Position numbers and translations under genes: made by a program | Shown here: positions 11,963-24,240 of the stretch, piece by piece | Layout: every line of letters starts with the position of its first letter | How positions within the stretch are numbered: position 1 is the first letter of the stretch | The notes under the pieces: generated by a model | The model's input: the letters and a program-made list of their open reading frames with translations, nothing else | What the model was told of the DNA's origin: nothing | Databases searched by the model: none | Assembly: GCA_009809945.1 (NCBI GenBank) | Contig: WTPW01000421.1 | Coordinates: 27,356 to 91,355 of the forward strand | Source of the DNA: Gigaspora margarita | Taxonomy: Eukaryota > Glomeromycota > Glomeromycetes > Diversisporales > Gigasporaceae | Length of the DNA stretch: 64,000 bases | Direction of reading: 5' to 3'

Positions 11963-12825
11963 TAGTGATGGGCCATGCGCGGGATTCAAAATCCCGCGTG
12001 CGGGATTTTTAATATAAGATTATTTGGCCTGCATTAGCATATCATCTGGCCCGCATTAACAAATTATCCGGCCAGCTTTAACATAAGTGGGCCAATGACT
12101 AATTAGTATTTGATGTACATAAAAATATTATGCACGTTAACTTTTTATTTGTTTCTCGTTCGCACATATATACGTACAGAGATAATGCGCAAACTGTGCG
12201 TTGAAATAAATTTTTTAAATTGTCATTATTAATAAAATGGGAATCTAGACTTTTAATTTCTTGCATAAATAATACATCAAGAATATTGTGTACCAAAAAT
12301 ATCCAATTTCAGTGATTATTTAATATGAGTGATAAGGTAAATAAAATTCGAGCCATGTGATATTAGATGATTATTGAGTATAAAAGTGACTATTTGATAA
12401 GCCCGATCACTTATAAATTTTAGTACATTTATACCTGATTATGCGCCTGATTACTTATAAATTTTTATACGCTTATATGATTTGATCGCTTTGTTGCCAT
12501 TATAATTTTTGAACATATCTTTATATAATAATATTTAAAAACAAATTGAGAAAATTAAGGCAAATCTGAATTAATAAATTTAATAATTATAAGATTTAGA
12601 TGTTTTAAATGTAGGCAAAATCTATATAAGCATTTTTATTTGTAATAAATGCAGTAAGATTTATAAGAAATGATTATTATTTTAATAAGAAATAACATAT
12701 CCTAGCAGTGATATATATATATATATTTATTTATCGTGAAAAAATCAGAAACTCTACTCGATCCCGCGTAGCCCCCGCGAATCCCGCGCGGGATTTTTAA
12801 AAAAATCGGGATTTGCCCATCACTA
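11963..12825. mobile_element. 863-bp hAT-type non-autonomous element with perfect 8-bp TSD
   Basis: TAGTGATGGGC at the left is mirrored by GCCCATCACTA at the right. CCCGTGAC flanks both sides (11955-11962 and 12826-12833), a perfect 8-bp duplication as made by hAT transposases. Subterminal GCGCGGGATT/AATCCCGCG blocks are inverted. The interior is AT-rich and non-coding. A 173-bp relative with the same TIR lies at 24577-24749. Confidence 0.85.
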
Positions 12826-12960
12826 CCCGTGACCGATATTAGCCGGTCAGAGCGGTTTGACCGATCGGTCAATATTATGACAGATGCAAACTTCTTAATA
12901 TTCTGGCTAATAAATGAATAATATTGCTTAAAATCCATATCGGCGTATTTCTATCATCTG

Positions 12961-13394
12961 ATAAATACCCGCCACTCAAAAATTTTTCAGCTCGTGTGAC
13001 TTTGCATCAGTGTCTGAAATTGGGTTGCGGAGTCTGCGGACCGCAACAAATTTTAAATTTCCGCAACCAAAATCTGAAGTGCATATGCAAATTCCGCACA
13101 TAAATTTGCAAATTTTACTTATAAATTTTGATTAAATGCTCATACACGCAACTAAATTTTTATAAATTCTTATAATCCGCAACTATTTTTTTTTATTTAG
13201 TTGCAGCCCGCAACTAATTTAAAAATTGAATTTCAGACACTGCTTTGCATGATTAATGATATGATTCATTTTTAAATAAAATTTTTTTTACTGATATAAG
13301 TGAACAATAATGATAAATATAACAATAACGGGTATATAAATTAATGTATATCACATGATCTGAAAATTTTTTAGATGGTGATTTATACCCGGTT
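12961..13394. mobile_element. Older inverted-repeat element split by a hAT MITE
   Basis: The arm near 12961-12999 (CCACTCAAAAATTTTTCAGC then CGTGTGA) is mirrored near 13350-13394 (TCACATGATCTGAAAATTTT then TTAGATGG). The 235-bp element at 13008-13242 lies just inside the left arm, so it inserted later. The termini are blurred. Confidence 0.5.
13008..13242. mobile_element. 235-bp hAT-type MITE with perfect 8-bp TSD
   Basis: CAGTGTCTGAAATT at the left is mirrored by AATTTCAGACACTG at the right. CTTTGCAT flanks both sides (13000-13007 and 13243-13250). Subterminal TTGCGG and CCGCAAC motifs repeat in both orientations, typical of transposase-binding subterminal repeats. Non-coding. Confidence 0.87.
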
Positions 13395-13648
13395 GAGAAA
13401 TACCTTGTTCATAATTCCGGCCAAATTTGCAGAGCATTTGGTCAGAGTTATAACAAACCAATTTTAATTCTGGTCAAAGGATCTGCAATTTTGACAGAAT
13501 TGTATATTATGATAGAAAGTATGTAGTTAAAAGTTGAGTTTGTTTGTGTTGGAATCATAGTCAAATTCTATCATGATTTATTGTGAAACATATTTTGTGT
13601 TGGACAATCAATTATTCGATATGCCTGGTCAAAACGAAACATTAATAA

Positions 13649-13895
13649 GGCCAGACCAAGTTGATTATGTGTTTTACATTACCCCCCCTCCCTCATAGTA
13701 AAAAAAATTTAGATAGATATGCATAGTACTACGGAATATTTCGGAAAATTTTTATATGGTCACGGAACAAATCGGAAAAAATTTTTTTGAAAAAAATTTT
13801 TTTTAAAATTTTACTATATGAACCACCCCTCCCTCCCCCCCCTCCTGGAGGGGAGAGGGGGGTAATGTAAAACACATAATCAACTTGGTCTGGCC
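13649..13895. mobile_element. 247-bp PIF/Harbinger-type MITE
   Basis: TIRs starting GGCCAGACCAAGTTGATTAT match over about 45 bp and run into C-rich and G-rich tracts. TAA flanks both ends (13646-13648 and 13896-13898), the three-base target typical of PIF/Harbinger. A diverged copy of similar size lies at 34324-34567. Confidence 0.75.
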
Positions 13896-15007
13896 TAATT
13901 CTGGTCAAATTTGCAGATCATTTGGCCATATGGGCGGATTTGACAACAGTATTTAAAATACCAGTCTAAAAAATTCTGCTAGCCAATCAGATTTCGAGAT
14001 CAGGTGTAATGTGAAAAAGTTCAAGAAACAAAAATCAATGAAAAATCGTTCATAACACGAAATTTCGCCTATGAAACTGCCTTCTGCGTACTAATTAAAA
14101 GTTTTCCTTGCAAAATTTTGGTATAAATACCTTCTAACCCCAACCTATTAGCAGCACCCTAACCCTAACCTAATAGCGAATTTTGTTTTTTCTGGCAAAA
14201 ATTTTTTTAATGGGACCACATTTTTTAGACGGGTATTTCGATTTGACGCAAGTAGATCTAGGGATGCATCAGTTCGGTCTGGTCCGGTCCCTAGTAAGAC
14301 CGTTATCATAGGATTTACAGCCCCAGTCTGGTCCCTTCCTCTCTCAAAAACGGTCCTTTAATCATATGGGCCGATTTGACTCCATTTGATGATTATTTGT
14401 GATATTTGCGCCAATCAAATAAATTTGTTCTATGTAAATTTTGTAATTATTATTACCTACGCTAAAAATCAATATTACAATCAGATGATTTCTAAACCAA
14501 TCATAAACAATTATCTCTCTTGTGTCTACTTGCAATTGTGGTTTATAGATTGGTTTTAGATGGGTTTTTGTTGAAATAAGTAGAAATTAGTAGAAAAGAG
14601 TAGAAATAGGTATTGAAACCAAAAAATTTTAGCTTTTAAATAAGATTTTATCAGGTTTTCTGTCTTTTGTTTATTTATTTATTTTTTTAGCACCTTCATA
14701 TTTACAACCCTCTTTTTTTAAAAAGTTTTTAGGCTATCATGCTAAATATATGAAGTAATGTAGAAGATCGAGAAACAATAATATTGAAATATTTATTTAT
14801 TATGGAACAAATATTTTTAAAAGTACTGGTATAAAGTGGAATACTCTTCGTAAAGCTATTATGAAACCAATTTTGAAAACAATAGCATTCAATATTCATT
14901 TTCTTAGAGACTTGCATGTTTTTAAATTAGACTTACTGTGTTATTTTTAATAAATTTTTATATTTTTTTCTTATATAGAAGAATTATATACTGCATTATT
15001 AAAAGCC
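13896..15007. other. Intergenic DNA, no gene seen
   Basis: Flanking text TCTGGTCAAATTTGCAGATC recurs near 13405 and, inverted, near 25190-25230, marking a dispersed repeat. A telomere-like block CACCCTAACCCTAACC lies at 14154-14170. Near 14270 there is TAGGGATG followed by GGTCCGGTCCCTAG. AT-rich filler follows to 15007. Confidence 0.5.
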
Positions 15008-15118
15008 TTAAAAATGGGGTCGTCTAAAGCGGAGTAGAATCACGTGACAATTGGCCAATCAAATTATCAAATTTTGATGATCTTTGGCGAAGCAAACAAA
15101 AAAGAGAAGCAAAAACCT

Positions 15119-15860
15119 CACAGGTCGAATAAAGCCATATCGGGAACTGTATAGTCAGATAAAAACCGGAGACATATCGGGTTTCGATATGTATCCGGTT
15201 TTATTTTTAAAATCATAGCCCTATCAGGCAACCGATAGGGCTATGATTATAACCTGAATATAAAATGATAAACATAAATTATATCATAATATAATCGGAA
15301 ATAAATCAGATAAACCTATATAGCTATTGATTATTTTATATGTATATGATGTTTAGCATATAATACTTGATATAAAAATAAATAACTAGTACAGATCCGG
15401 TAAAATATCATAATAACCACAAGCCATATCGGGTAAAGCATTATCAGATAAAAACGGAGGCATATCAGGTTTCGATATGTCTCCGGTTTTAAGTTTAAAT
15501 CATAGCAATATCGGACACCCGATATGTATCTAGAATTAACATGAAAGTAAACCTATAACCAGTAATCACATCGGAAGTTATTCAGAGATAAATAAAATAT
15601 ACCTATAAAAATACCGATAAACATATATGCCTATAAGATAAGTCTATATAAATATCTGGCAAATCTATAAAGTGTATGATATTTGTCTTATTGTACTTAA
15701 TAAAAATAAAGAATAACAGTACGTGTCGGAAGTTAATCGGTGATAAATAAGATAAAACTATATAAATACCAGCAAAAACTAATACTTGATCAGTAAAATT
15801 TATTAAAATTATTTTATACAATATATATTATTAAATATGAAAATTTCTATTTATAGGATT
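15119..15860. repeat. Left subterminal repeat region of the CACTA element
   Basis: Two related blocks of about 290 bp (from about 15130 and from about 15421) each hold AAGCCATATCGGG, then a hairpin of the form CCGGAGACATATC...GATATGTATCCGG, then ATCATAGC(CC)TATCGG. A partial third copy (GTGTCGGAAGTTAATCGG) starts near 15722. Such repeats are the usual binding sites of the second CACTA protein, which is an inference here. Confidence 0.65.
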
Positions 15861-15875
15861 CACAGACATATATTT

Positions 15876-18800
15876 TCAGGGATTTTTTTTTCTGACTTTG
15901 ACAGTTCCGGAAATAAAGTGGCCTAAAATATTATGCACGGAGATAATACAATCTCTACTTAAATCATAGAAATCCCGATTCCTTAATTCAATATTACAAA
16001 TATTGTCTACTTGACAATAATATCTTGTCTTTTTGTCGTTAACAGCTTGATACCACCATACATAAGCAAGTACATGCTTCTTTGGACCTTCCAGTAGATT
16101 TATTAATTCTCGAAATAATATTGAATGAGACCTGGGTATATATCAGTAGTATTGTCGTTCAATACGAATTTAGCAAGTATTTTTGCAGACTTTGTGTGTC
16201 TCTTTGAATAAGTAGACCCAAATATTTCGTCGCCAATTTTTATTCTTCCGTATATTGTAATGCCAGGTAATGTCGCTATGGCATCCGGGTGCTCGAGTAT
16301 ATCAGTTAAGAATGTGAAATTATAATTATATGCATTGTTGTAATAGTCAACTAACAATGCATATAAGTCTTTCAGAAGGGTTACACATTCCTTTTTAGGC
16401 CCTAATTATTCGCCCGGAAAAGGTTCGGAGCCAGTTCCTGAATTGTCTTCAATGTTTACAGATATTGAAAGAAACTCCTGATAATCATTTCCATTATAAA
16501 TAGAAAGACTACCACTCATCGTTTCTTGTTCGATGAACTGCAAGCAAGTTTGCAAATGGCCTTCCGCACATGATGAAAGCACATCCAGCAGAGAGTTAGA
16601 TTGCATAATTTTAAGAAGTTCGGTCTCGATTCTTCTGTTACTGCTATAAAATGACCCTGTAAATTATATAAAATCCTATTGAGCTATCGGTAGTTTAATA
16701 TGGCTTTTGGATAATATAACCTTAATAAATAATTAACTGATTTTTTTTTCTAGCTATTTCTAAAAATACAAACTTACCTAATAAATCATTCATCCGTTCA
16801 TAACTAAAGCACCAAAATGCATATAGTGGCCCATAGTCTATAACGCATTCACATATATGTAAACATAAATGTAAATTAGGCGTTATTTTTTCTGACCCAT
16901 AAATTTCTTCTATAAGTTTAACCATTTTAAGAAGACAACTATGAGCCTCTTCCAAATTGTCTTTATATACAATTCGACACACCAGGATAGAGCATGCGCG
17001 AACAAAATAAGTAAGGATTTGTCGCTCATTTTCACGCAACAAATCCCACATAATCGACGTTGCATATACCAGAACAAAAGTTTTCTATTGGTCTGCTGTA
17101 AATCTTGAAAATCCTTCCCTTGTTGCTATTTTGTAAGGAATTCTCCTGATGTCTACAGGAATCTGCATATTTTTAGCCTGATTTTCCATCAGAGCAAGAT
17201 TATGTGGCGTTAAAACATCTTCATCAATCTATAATTTGATGATCCACTTAGCTATATCTAAAAATAGGCAATGCATTGGATCGACTACAAGAAACCGAAC
17301 AGAATTAAAGTAGGAGAGACGATGCATTTCAAACCAACGGACCAAAGTTTCAGACGTATGTTTTCTCTTTGCATCTTCAGTATTGCAATCCTTCCACACG
17401 ATAGCATCTTGACGAACTTCATCAATATTTCGTTCAACGAACTATTCATCCATATCGTCAAACCCACCAAAATTGGGTTGATTCCTTTCATCAAAATTGG
17501 CTCTTTTTAAGCACCTATGACAAGCAATTCATGCAGAAATGTGGGCACATAATTTTCTTGCGGCAGGAATGTCACAAGAACAACATATCACTGCTGCTCT
17601 AATGAATTTGCCGGTAGGGCTTTCGAAAGTGCTTGCCAATTCAATTCCTAGTTAATAATAATAATTTTAATAATAATAAAATAATAATAATAATTTCGAT
17701 ATTAAAACATTGTTGCTTACCATTCCACACATCAATTAATTAATCTATTAAAGGTGCCAAATAGTGGTTTAGCTGGTGTAGTTTGGGTTCGTTGGGACCA
17801 GGTATTAACGCCAATGTGATTATGTTTAATGGCTTAAATCGCTCATCACGTGGAAGATTGCAAATGACTCCATATACAGCTCCAACACTATATTGAGTGT
17901 TATCGAATGGCTGGAACCAATCTAAGTTAATCATTAAACCCAAATTGCCATCTGATAGCTCTTTCCGAAAGAATGGTTGATCTTCATTTGGATCTTGAAA
18001 TGTCTTCCAAATTCTTCCATCATATATGTCAGTAATTCTTTCAGCATCGTTATGCCTCTCTGCCCACTTTCTACAAGACTCTTCAAATCCCTTTCAGTTA
18101 TACAACAATTGCAGTTGATGTTTTAAAGAAACTGTTGGAAATATTAATGATGGCCGATATATAATTCCTTTGCTTATAGAGATTTTTTTTGCAATGGAAT
18201 TATTGCAAGGACATCTTTGATTAGCCATTGGATAGTTCAGAAAGTCTTGGAAGGTGCAATGGCTTACTTTAGGAACCATATTGGGTTTGTCAGTTGATAC
18301 ATCAGCTGTATTGTATAATTTGCAGCATTGCTCACATGTTGCATATTTAATCATGTGAGCACAGACACCAAGAGCTTTACGTGCCATCTTCAATGATGTA
18401 GGAAAAGTGGAATATTTTTCTTCGTTCTCAAGAACCAGCACATACCGGAGGAACTTCACCAAAGAATTAGTTTCAACTTCAGATTTCTGATGCCTTTTTT
18501 GGTATTTGAGAACCCACAAAATTATCCATACAAAGCCTTTATTCGGATCTATGGGTTCTATCGGCATCTCTATNAGCTGTGTTGTATAATTTACAGCATT
18601 GCTCACATGTTGCATATTTAATCATGTGAGCACAGACACCAAGAGCTTTACGTGCCATCTTCAATGATGTAGGAAAAGTGGAATATTTTTCTTCGTTCTC
18701 AAGAACCAGCACATACCGGAGGAACTTTACCAAAGAATTAGTTTCAACTTCGGATTTTTGATGCCTTTTTTGGTATTTGAGAACCCACAAAATTATCCAT

Positions 18801-19408
18801 ACAAAGCCTTTATTCGGATCTATGGGTTCTATCGGCATCTCTATATTTTCATATAAAGTTTCCGTTGAGTTAAAGTCAATTTCTTGGTCGGGTAATTCTT
18901 CATCTTCAAAGTCTAATAGATCTTCGGCTAAATTTTCTTCTTCATCAGAGAATAAGTTCTCTACGATTGTAGGGTATTGTGAATTTCTCCTTCTCCCAAC
19001 TGACCGTTTGCCTTTTCTAGATTGATTTTTACTAATAAAACTATAAATTTCTTCATAAGAAGAAAAAACAGAATCGTCGTCCGAACTATCATTTTGTATT
19101 GAATCCTCTGGAATATCCATTTCTGGATGTGGAGCTTCCAGTAGGTCTATTGGATCCTCTGGAATGTCCATTTCCGGAAGTGGATCTTCCGGTAAGTCTA
19201 TTGTGGCTGCTACTTTGCCAATATCAAGAAAATTTCTAGCCGGAATTTCTTTTTTTATCATATGGGCTTTTCTAGTTCGAGGGTCAACAAGTTTACCTTT
19301 ACAAAGATTGCAATTGCAAGATTTTAAGTTGCGATTTTTTGAGAAAACAAAATTGCTTGACTTTTCGATCATCTTTTTGATAATAGATTTTTTTTGTTTA
19401 TAAACCAT
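15876..19408 (-). pseudogene. CACTA transposase, tnp2 family (Transposase_21), with many stops
   Basis: Reading down from the ATG at 19406-19408, the N-terminus has a Cys cluster (SCNCNLCKGKL) and an acidic linker. It continues through YRPSLIFPTVSLKHQLQ, then LMINLDWFQPFDNTQYSVGA and ICNLPRDERFKPLNIITLAL near 17750-17950, the tnp2 core holding the first catalytic region. The text VVDPMHCLFL lies near 17265, and FWCFSYERMNDLLG ends near 16778. Introns are inferred at about 17650-17716 and 16660-16777. The C-terminal end runs past CIISVHNIL to TGA at 15876-15878. In-frame stops include TGA at 18094-18096 (was CGA), TAA at 17740-17742, TAA near 16403, and TAG codons near 17450, 17235 and 17075 where Trp is likely. 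A frameshift lies near 16105 and an apparent duplication at 18303-18843. It would cut and rejoin the element ends in the nucleus, but this copy cannot be functional. Confidence 0.85.
18303..18843. repeat. About 270-bp direct duplication meeting at a single N
   Basis: The segment 18303-18573 is repeated as 18575-18843 with only about five differences, and the junction is one N at 18574. Removing either copy restores a single transposase frame from KLYNTA into DVSTDKPN. The N suggests an assembly join of two overlapping contigs or alleles rather than a biological duplication. Confidence 0.75.
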
Positions 19409-20740
19409 AATGTAAAAAAATACTAAGAAAAATTACAATATATAGATAGGTGGAAATGTATGTACGTGAATATATAAATGAGACAATTTAGGAGGAAAGG
19501 ATATATGAGTGAATATATGAGCAAGAATACGAATAAAGATTAATTCAAATTTACTAGAATATAGCTTTATTGAGATACAATTTGAATTTTCAACAGACTT
19601 ATTGGTATGCCGGTATGACTATAAGACTTTGAGCAATTATATGTAATTTTGACGAATATATATTTTTGCTTGACAATTATACTTTCTTTTTGTAAAAAAA
19701 ATAAACTCGTATACCGTAATAAAAATTTTATTTCCGATGACATATTAACTACACTTGCAAAAATAAAAACGTGCGATTTCAAATAAACTATAAAGGTTTT
19801 TAATATTCTGGTAGGCCTTTCGTTTATTTTCACGTATAAACAAATAAACAAATTAAACTTGTATAATATGAATTTAATTTCTGATAACACTTGCAAAAAT
19901 AAAAACGTGCGATTTCAAATATACTATAAAGGTTTTTAATATTCTGGTAGGCCTTTCATTTATTTTCACGTATAAACAAATAAACAAATTAAACTTGTAT
20001 AATATGAATTTTATTTCCGATGACATTTGCGAAAATAAAAATGTGCGATTTCAAATAAACTATAAAGGTTTTAATATTCCGGTTGGCCTTTCATTTATTT
20101 TCACGTATAAACAAATAAACAAATTAAACTTGTATAATATGAATTTTATTTCTGATGACAAATTAACCGCACTAACGAAAATAAAAATGTGCAATACAAA
20201 TAAACTATAGAGCTGTTGGTATTCTGATATGTAAACAAAATTAAACTTGCATAACATGAATTTTATTTCCGATGACAAATTAATCAACTAAGGCGGCATC
20301 CACAATTTACGTTAAACCAGTATTGTTATAGATAATACAAACATAAAACTATATGGCATTATTTTCAAATCAATATTTTTATACAATACAGTACTAGTTT
20401 ATAAAAACGTGCGATTTCAAATAAACTATAGAGCTGTCGGTATTCTGATACGTAAACAAATTAAATTTGCATAATATTAATTTTATTTCCGATGACAAAT
20501 TAACGATAATAAAAACGTGCGATTTCAAATAAACTATAGAGCTGTCGGTATTCTGATACGTAAACAAATTAAATTTGCATAATATTAATTTTATTTCTGA
20601 TGACAAATTAACAATAATAAAAACATGCGATTTCAAATAAACTATAGAGCTGTCAGTATTCTGATAAACTTTTTGTTTATTTTCATGTATAAACAAATTA
20701 TACAGTACTTGCATAATATGAATTTTAATTTTAATTTTAT
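19409..20740. repeat. Tandem repeats upstream of the transposase gene
   Basis: At least eight copies of a 90-140 bp unit run from about 19580 to 20720. Each has ATGAATTTTATTTCCGATGA, AAAATAAAAACGTGCGATTT, CAAATAAACTATA and then a GGT-ATTCTG block and CACGTATAAACAAATAAAC. The last three (from about 20400) are shorter. They lie between the divergent genes, where CACTA elements carry protein-binding repeats. The frames seen in this block are products of the repeat. Confidence 0.75.
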
Positions 20741-20788
20741 TTACTATATTATGTAATGTTGATTAATTAACTGCTAATGAAATCAATA

Positions 20789-20917
20789 TCGTCAAAGGAA
20801 AACCTATCATCGGGATTTCAATTATATTTTGTACCGGATACAACCTATGTAATCTAATGAAATTGTATCCGGTACAAAATATAATTGAAATCCTGATGGC
20901 AGGTTTTCCTTTGACGA
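20789..20917. repeat. Long hairpin between the divergent CACTA genes
   Basis: Arms of about 55 bp (starting TCGTCAAAGGAAAACCT and ending AGGTTTTCCTTTGACGA) surround a loop of about 20 bp. The arms include TTTTGTACCGGATACAA. They are nearly identical apart from a few bases. It may be a small foldback insertion or a regulatory palindrome; no TSD was seen. Confidence 0.75.
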
Positions 20918-21121
20918 CATTCAAATAAGATCTGACTAAAATCTATAAATAAGTCATGCTTTCGAGCATGCGTGAGCAGATTTACTCTTTCGCTCAAAAA
21001 AATATATCATACTTTTTTCAAATTANGTTAGTTTATTAGACTTTCGCTTCGTTCATATTTTATTTAATAATTATTCGTNNGTCGTCATTCCATTTTAAAT
21101 GTTACATTATTTCACAGGTAA

Positions 21122-21132
21122 AATATATATAA
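21122..21132 (+). promoter_or_regulatory. TATA-like box for the CACTA accessory gene
   Basis: ATATATATAAA lies about 100 bp before the ATG at 21232. Its position fits, but the motif is weak evidence in AT-rich DNA. Confidence 0.35.
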
Positions 21133-21231
21133 AGAAACGTTTCTCTTTCCTTTCTCGTTTAATAAATAAACCGAACAATCGATATCTCAATCAAACACAT
21201 TTTTGTTATTTTTTTTGGCCTTTTTGACAAA

Positions 21232-23314
21232 ATGTATAGAAGAAATTCCTATAAAATTAACATAGTGCCCAAACGTCGTTCTATTTCCCCACACACTTCT
21301 TCTCGCCAAAACCATCGTTCAACACCAATACCACTGCAAAGAAATCGAAGCCGTATTCAATCGACAACACCTACACGATCGAATAAATGAGGCCGTTGAA
21401 GCTGAAGTCACAGGTCTAGATCTAGGTCCAGGTCTCCATCATATGATAATAGTCGTAAACGTTCATGTCATCATTCTAAATCTCCTGATGAAAGAGATTC
21501 TGGTAATTTGTGTGGCTATATAAAGCCATTTTTATTTTTTTATTATAAGGTTTTTCGATAAATCGATTGGTCTGATGAAATTTTTANATAGAGATAGATT
21601 TTTTAAAACAAGCTGTGTATTCCTTAACAAATCAAGTTAAGGATCTTAAAGCTCGAACCTCAACTCCAGGAACTCCAAACGTGCGTTCTGATGATGCCTA
21701 TAATTATAATGAAAACAGCGGCCCTGAAGACGCTAATGCCACTACTGGACTTTCTTGTCCATTCGATGATTTTGGTCTTTCAGAACTTGAAGACCAAAAT
21801 CCTGACTCTAACATACAAACTACTACTACTAAAATTTAAAGAAAGAGAAAGGAGAAACAACGAAATGATGATGAAGCCAATAATAATAATCAACAAAAAC
21901 CATCAGTAAGCCCGGAACCACCTACCGGTTATGCAAGAAAGTCACGTGAATTGTTAGAAGATATGGATGAAGAACAGTATAAACTGTTTCATGTATCTAA
22001 TGTTATAATTTATAAGTAAAAAAAGCTGTCGGCTAATTATTGTTTAATTGAATATAGGATGAGGTAATTCAAATTTTAAACGGCCTTGAAGATACCTTGA
22101 GTCTTGATGCAAAAAAAAAATGGTCAGAAATCTTGCGTCATATAAACAAAAACATTATACCAGTAATAGCCAAAGCTTTGGAAGGCCGATTTAGGTATAA
22201 ATTAAGTGAGATAAAGTACGTCCTTCAAAACCTTCACAGATATCGCCGTGAAAAATGGACTATCGATCAAGATCCGGAGAAGTCAGAAGCGACAAAAAAT
22301 GGAAAGGAATAAATACATGCCATGGCGAAGTAAGTAGTTTTTTTTTATACAAATAAATATAATATTACCGGTATTAGTTATAGATTATTAAATAACCATT
22401 TACGAACTGATCTATGTTTAATTAATAGAAAATGAGGCGATGAGTTTGAGGTATTAATCATATGATTAATACCAATTATAAAAATCTCAAAGATCTTGCC
22501 CCTTCTATTAAATGGAATGACTTTAAAGCCGATCTTGAAGATATAATTAACGAGGGAGACTTTCATTCAGATGAAGTTTCAGAAACAGATGCAGAAAAAA
22601 CGGATTCAGAACGATGATTAAAAATTCGCCCAGTAAACAAAAAGAAAAATGACCACCATGTAATTCGCGTTTATAACAAGCCATGGAGGTCTCGAAGGGT
22701 AAGTAATTATTATTATGATTGTAATTTATTAAATTTTTTTATAATGTTCCTTTTATTTTATGTTACAATAAGGTTAAAAAATTCTTCGACTCGCTGATGA
22801 AATGGGAGAAAAAATTTCTCACGTTAAATGCTCAAGGAAAAGATGGTATAGTGACGCAAAGTGGGCAGATAAATCAAAACCACCCCTAGAAGCTCCGGCT
22901 TGGTCTATTTCAGTTTNGTNTCATTCNGATGAAGAAGCTGATGATAATGAGGAATTTGATGAAACNGCCTCTGCAGGTGGTGGTGGCAGTAACCATGATA
23001 ATAGGGTTGGAAATGGAAGTGGGAGTGGTATTGGAATTGGAATTGGAAATGGAAGTGGAAGTGGAAGTGGAAGTAGAGGTGGTAATGGAAATGGAAGTAG
23101 TGATGCTAACGGCAGTGGTAGTGGAAGTAGCAGTGGTAGTAGAAGTGGCAGTGGTAACGGCAGTGGTAGTGGAAGTGGCAGTGGTAATAAAAGTAGTAGT
23201 AGTAGAAGTGGCTGTGGTAATAAAAGTAGTGGTGGTAATGGCAATGGACGTGGTAAGCAAAATGAAGAAGGAGACATTGCTACATCAGGCTGTGAAGATC
23301 TGGATGGTAATTAA
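21232..23314 (+). pseudogene. CACTA accessory protein (second gene), with stops
   Basis: The start MYRRNSYKINIVPKRRSISP opens a basic Arg/Ser-rich region. The frame then meets TGA three times within about 25 bases (near 21388-21410), each restoring Arg if read as CGA, and goes on into SHRSRSRSRSPSYDNS. After an inferred intron (about 21507-21589) a coiled segment VYSLTNQVKDLKART follows. Next come GYARKSRELLEDMDEEQY, another intron near 22018-22059, then ILRHINKNIIPVIAKALEGR and REKWTIDQDPEK (22097-22312). Late blocks are SIKWNDFKADLEDIIN near 22500 and ISHVKCSRKRWYSDAKWADK near 22816. The tail is a Gly/Ser-rich run ending at 23312-23314. It is divergent from the transposase and inside the same TIRs, so a role in binding subterminal repeats or regulating excision is inferred, not shown. 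No catalytic domain was recognised. More stops near 21837 and 22613 confirm decay. Confidence 0.65.
22974..23262 (+). repeat. GGNAGT-type low-complexity tract encoding Gly/Ser/Asn
   Basis: Imperfect repeats of GGAAGT and GGTAGT/GGCAGT encode about 90 residues of Gly, Ser and Asn at the C-terminal end of the accessory protein. Long frames on the other strand and in the other phases here are by-products of this repeat. Confidence 0.8.
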
Positions 23315-23389
23315 ATCAAAGAAGAAATTTCTCCAGATCAGCAATGCTTAATTTTAGAAATATTACAGATCTTTGTAATATGCTTTTAG

Positions 23390-24240
23390 ATTAGTATAAA
23401 GTTATATTCTGATACTATTGCTTCAATAAAACAAACGTTATAACATTTATATTAGTATATAAATATATTAATCGAGTAAAAATATAAACTATAGCCCTGT
23501 CGGATATAACAATATGTATCTTAATTAATCCCGAAGAGTATCCAGTTTTTTTGCAATTTAGGTCAAAATAAGATACCTTTCGTGTATGTTAATATGCCTA
23601 CCGTTATATCGATTTTAAATCTAAATGTTCCCGAATAGCCTCTGATTTCATACAGAAATTTGGCNNNNNNNNNNNNNNNNNNNNNNNNNNNNNNNNNNNN
23701 NNNNNNNNNNNNNNNNNNNNNNNNNNNNNNNNNNNNNNNNNNNNNNNNNNNNNNNNNNNNNNNNNNNNNNNNNNNNNNNNNNNNNNNNNNNNNNNNNNNN
23801 NNNNNNNNNNNNNNNNNNNNNNNNNNNNNNNNNNNNNNNNNNNNNNNNNNNNNNNNNNNNNNNNNNNNNNNNNNNNNNNNNNNNNNNNNNNNNNNNNNNN
23901 NNNNNNNNNNNNNNNNNNNNNNNNNNNNNNNNNNNNNNNNNNNNNNNNNNNNNNNNNNNNNNNNNNNNNNNNNNNNNNNNNNNNNNNNNTTCGGAACTAT
24001 TTAGGATCAAAATCGATATACCGGTAGGCCTATTAACATACACGAAAGGTATCTTAATTAATCCTGAAGTGTATCCGGGTTTTTTGCAATTTAGGTCAAA
24101 ATAAGATGACTATAATGTATATTAATAGGCATGCTGTTATATCGATTTTGATCCTAAATAGTTCCGAAAAGTCTCTTATTTCCGCCAAATTTCTGTTTGA
24201 AATCAGAGGCTAATCGGGAACATTTAGGATTTTCCTACCA
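23390..24240. repeat. Right subterminal inverted repeat of CACTA, with gap
   Basis: AAGATACCTTTCGTGTATGT and the following text through GATTTCATACAGAAATTTGG (23570-23664) are mirrored twice on the other side of the gap, at 23990-24060 and 24115-24230. The N run at 23665-23989 sits at the centre of this palindrome, which probably blocked assembly. The size of 325 may be an estimate. Confidence 0.75.

Noticed and set aside
17271..17510. Plus-strand 79-codon frame inside the CACTA element
   Set aside because: It is antisense to the tnp2 transposase, whose minus-strand frame is clear here despite stops.
22910..23351. Three overlapping frames rich in Thr, Pro/Leu or Val/Met
   Set aside because: They are other phases of the GGNAGT repeat that encodes the Gly/Ser tail of the CACTA accessory gene.
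23648..24043. Frames running through the N block
   Set aside because: They contain almost only unknown residues and are an artefact of the gap.
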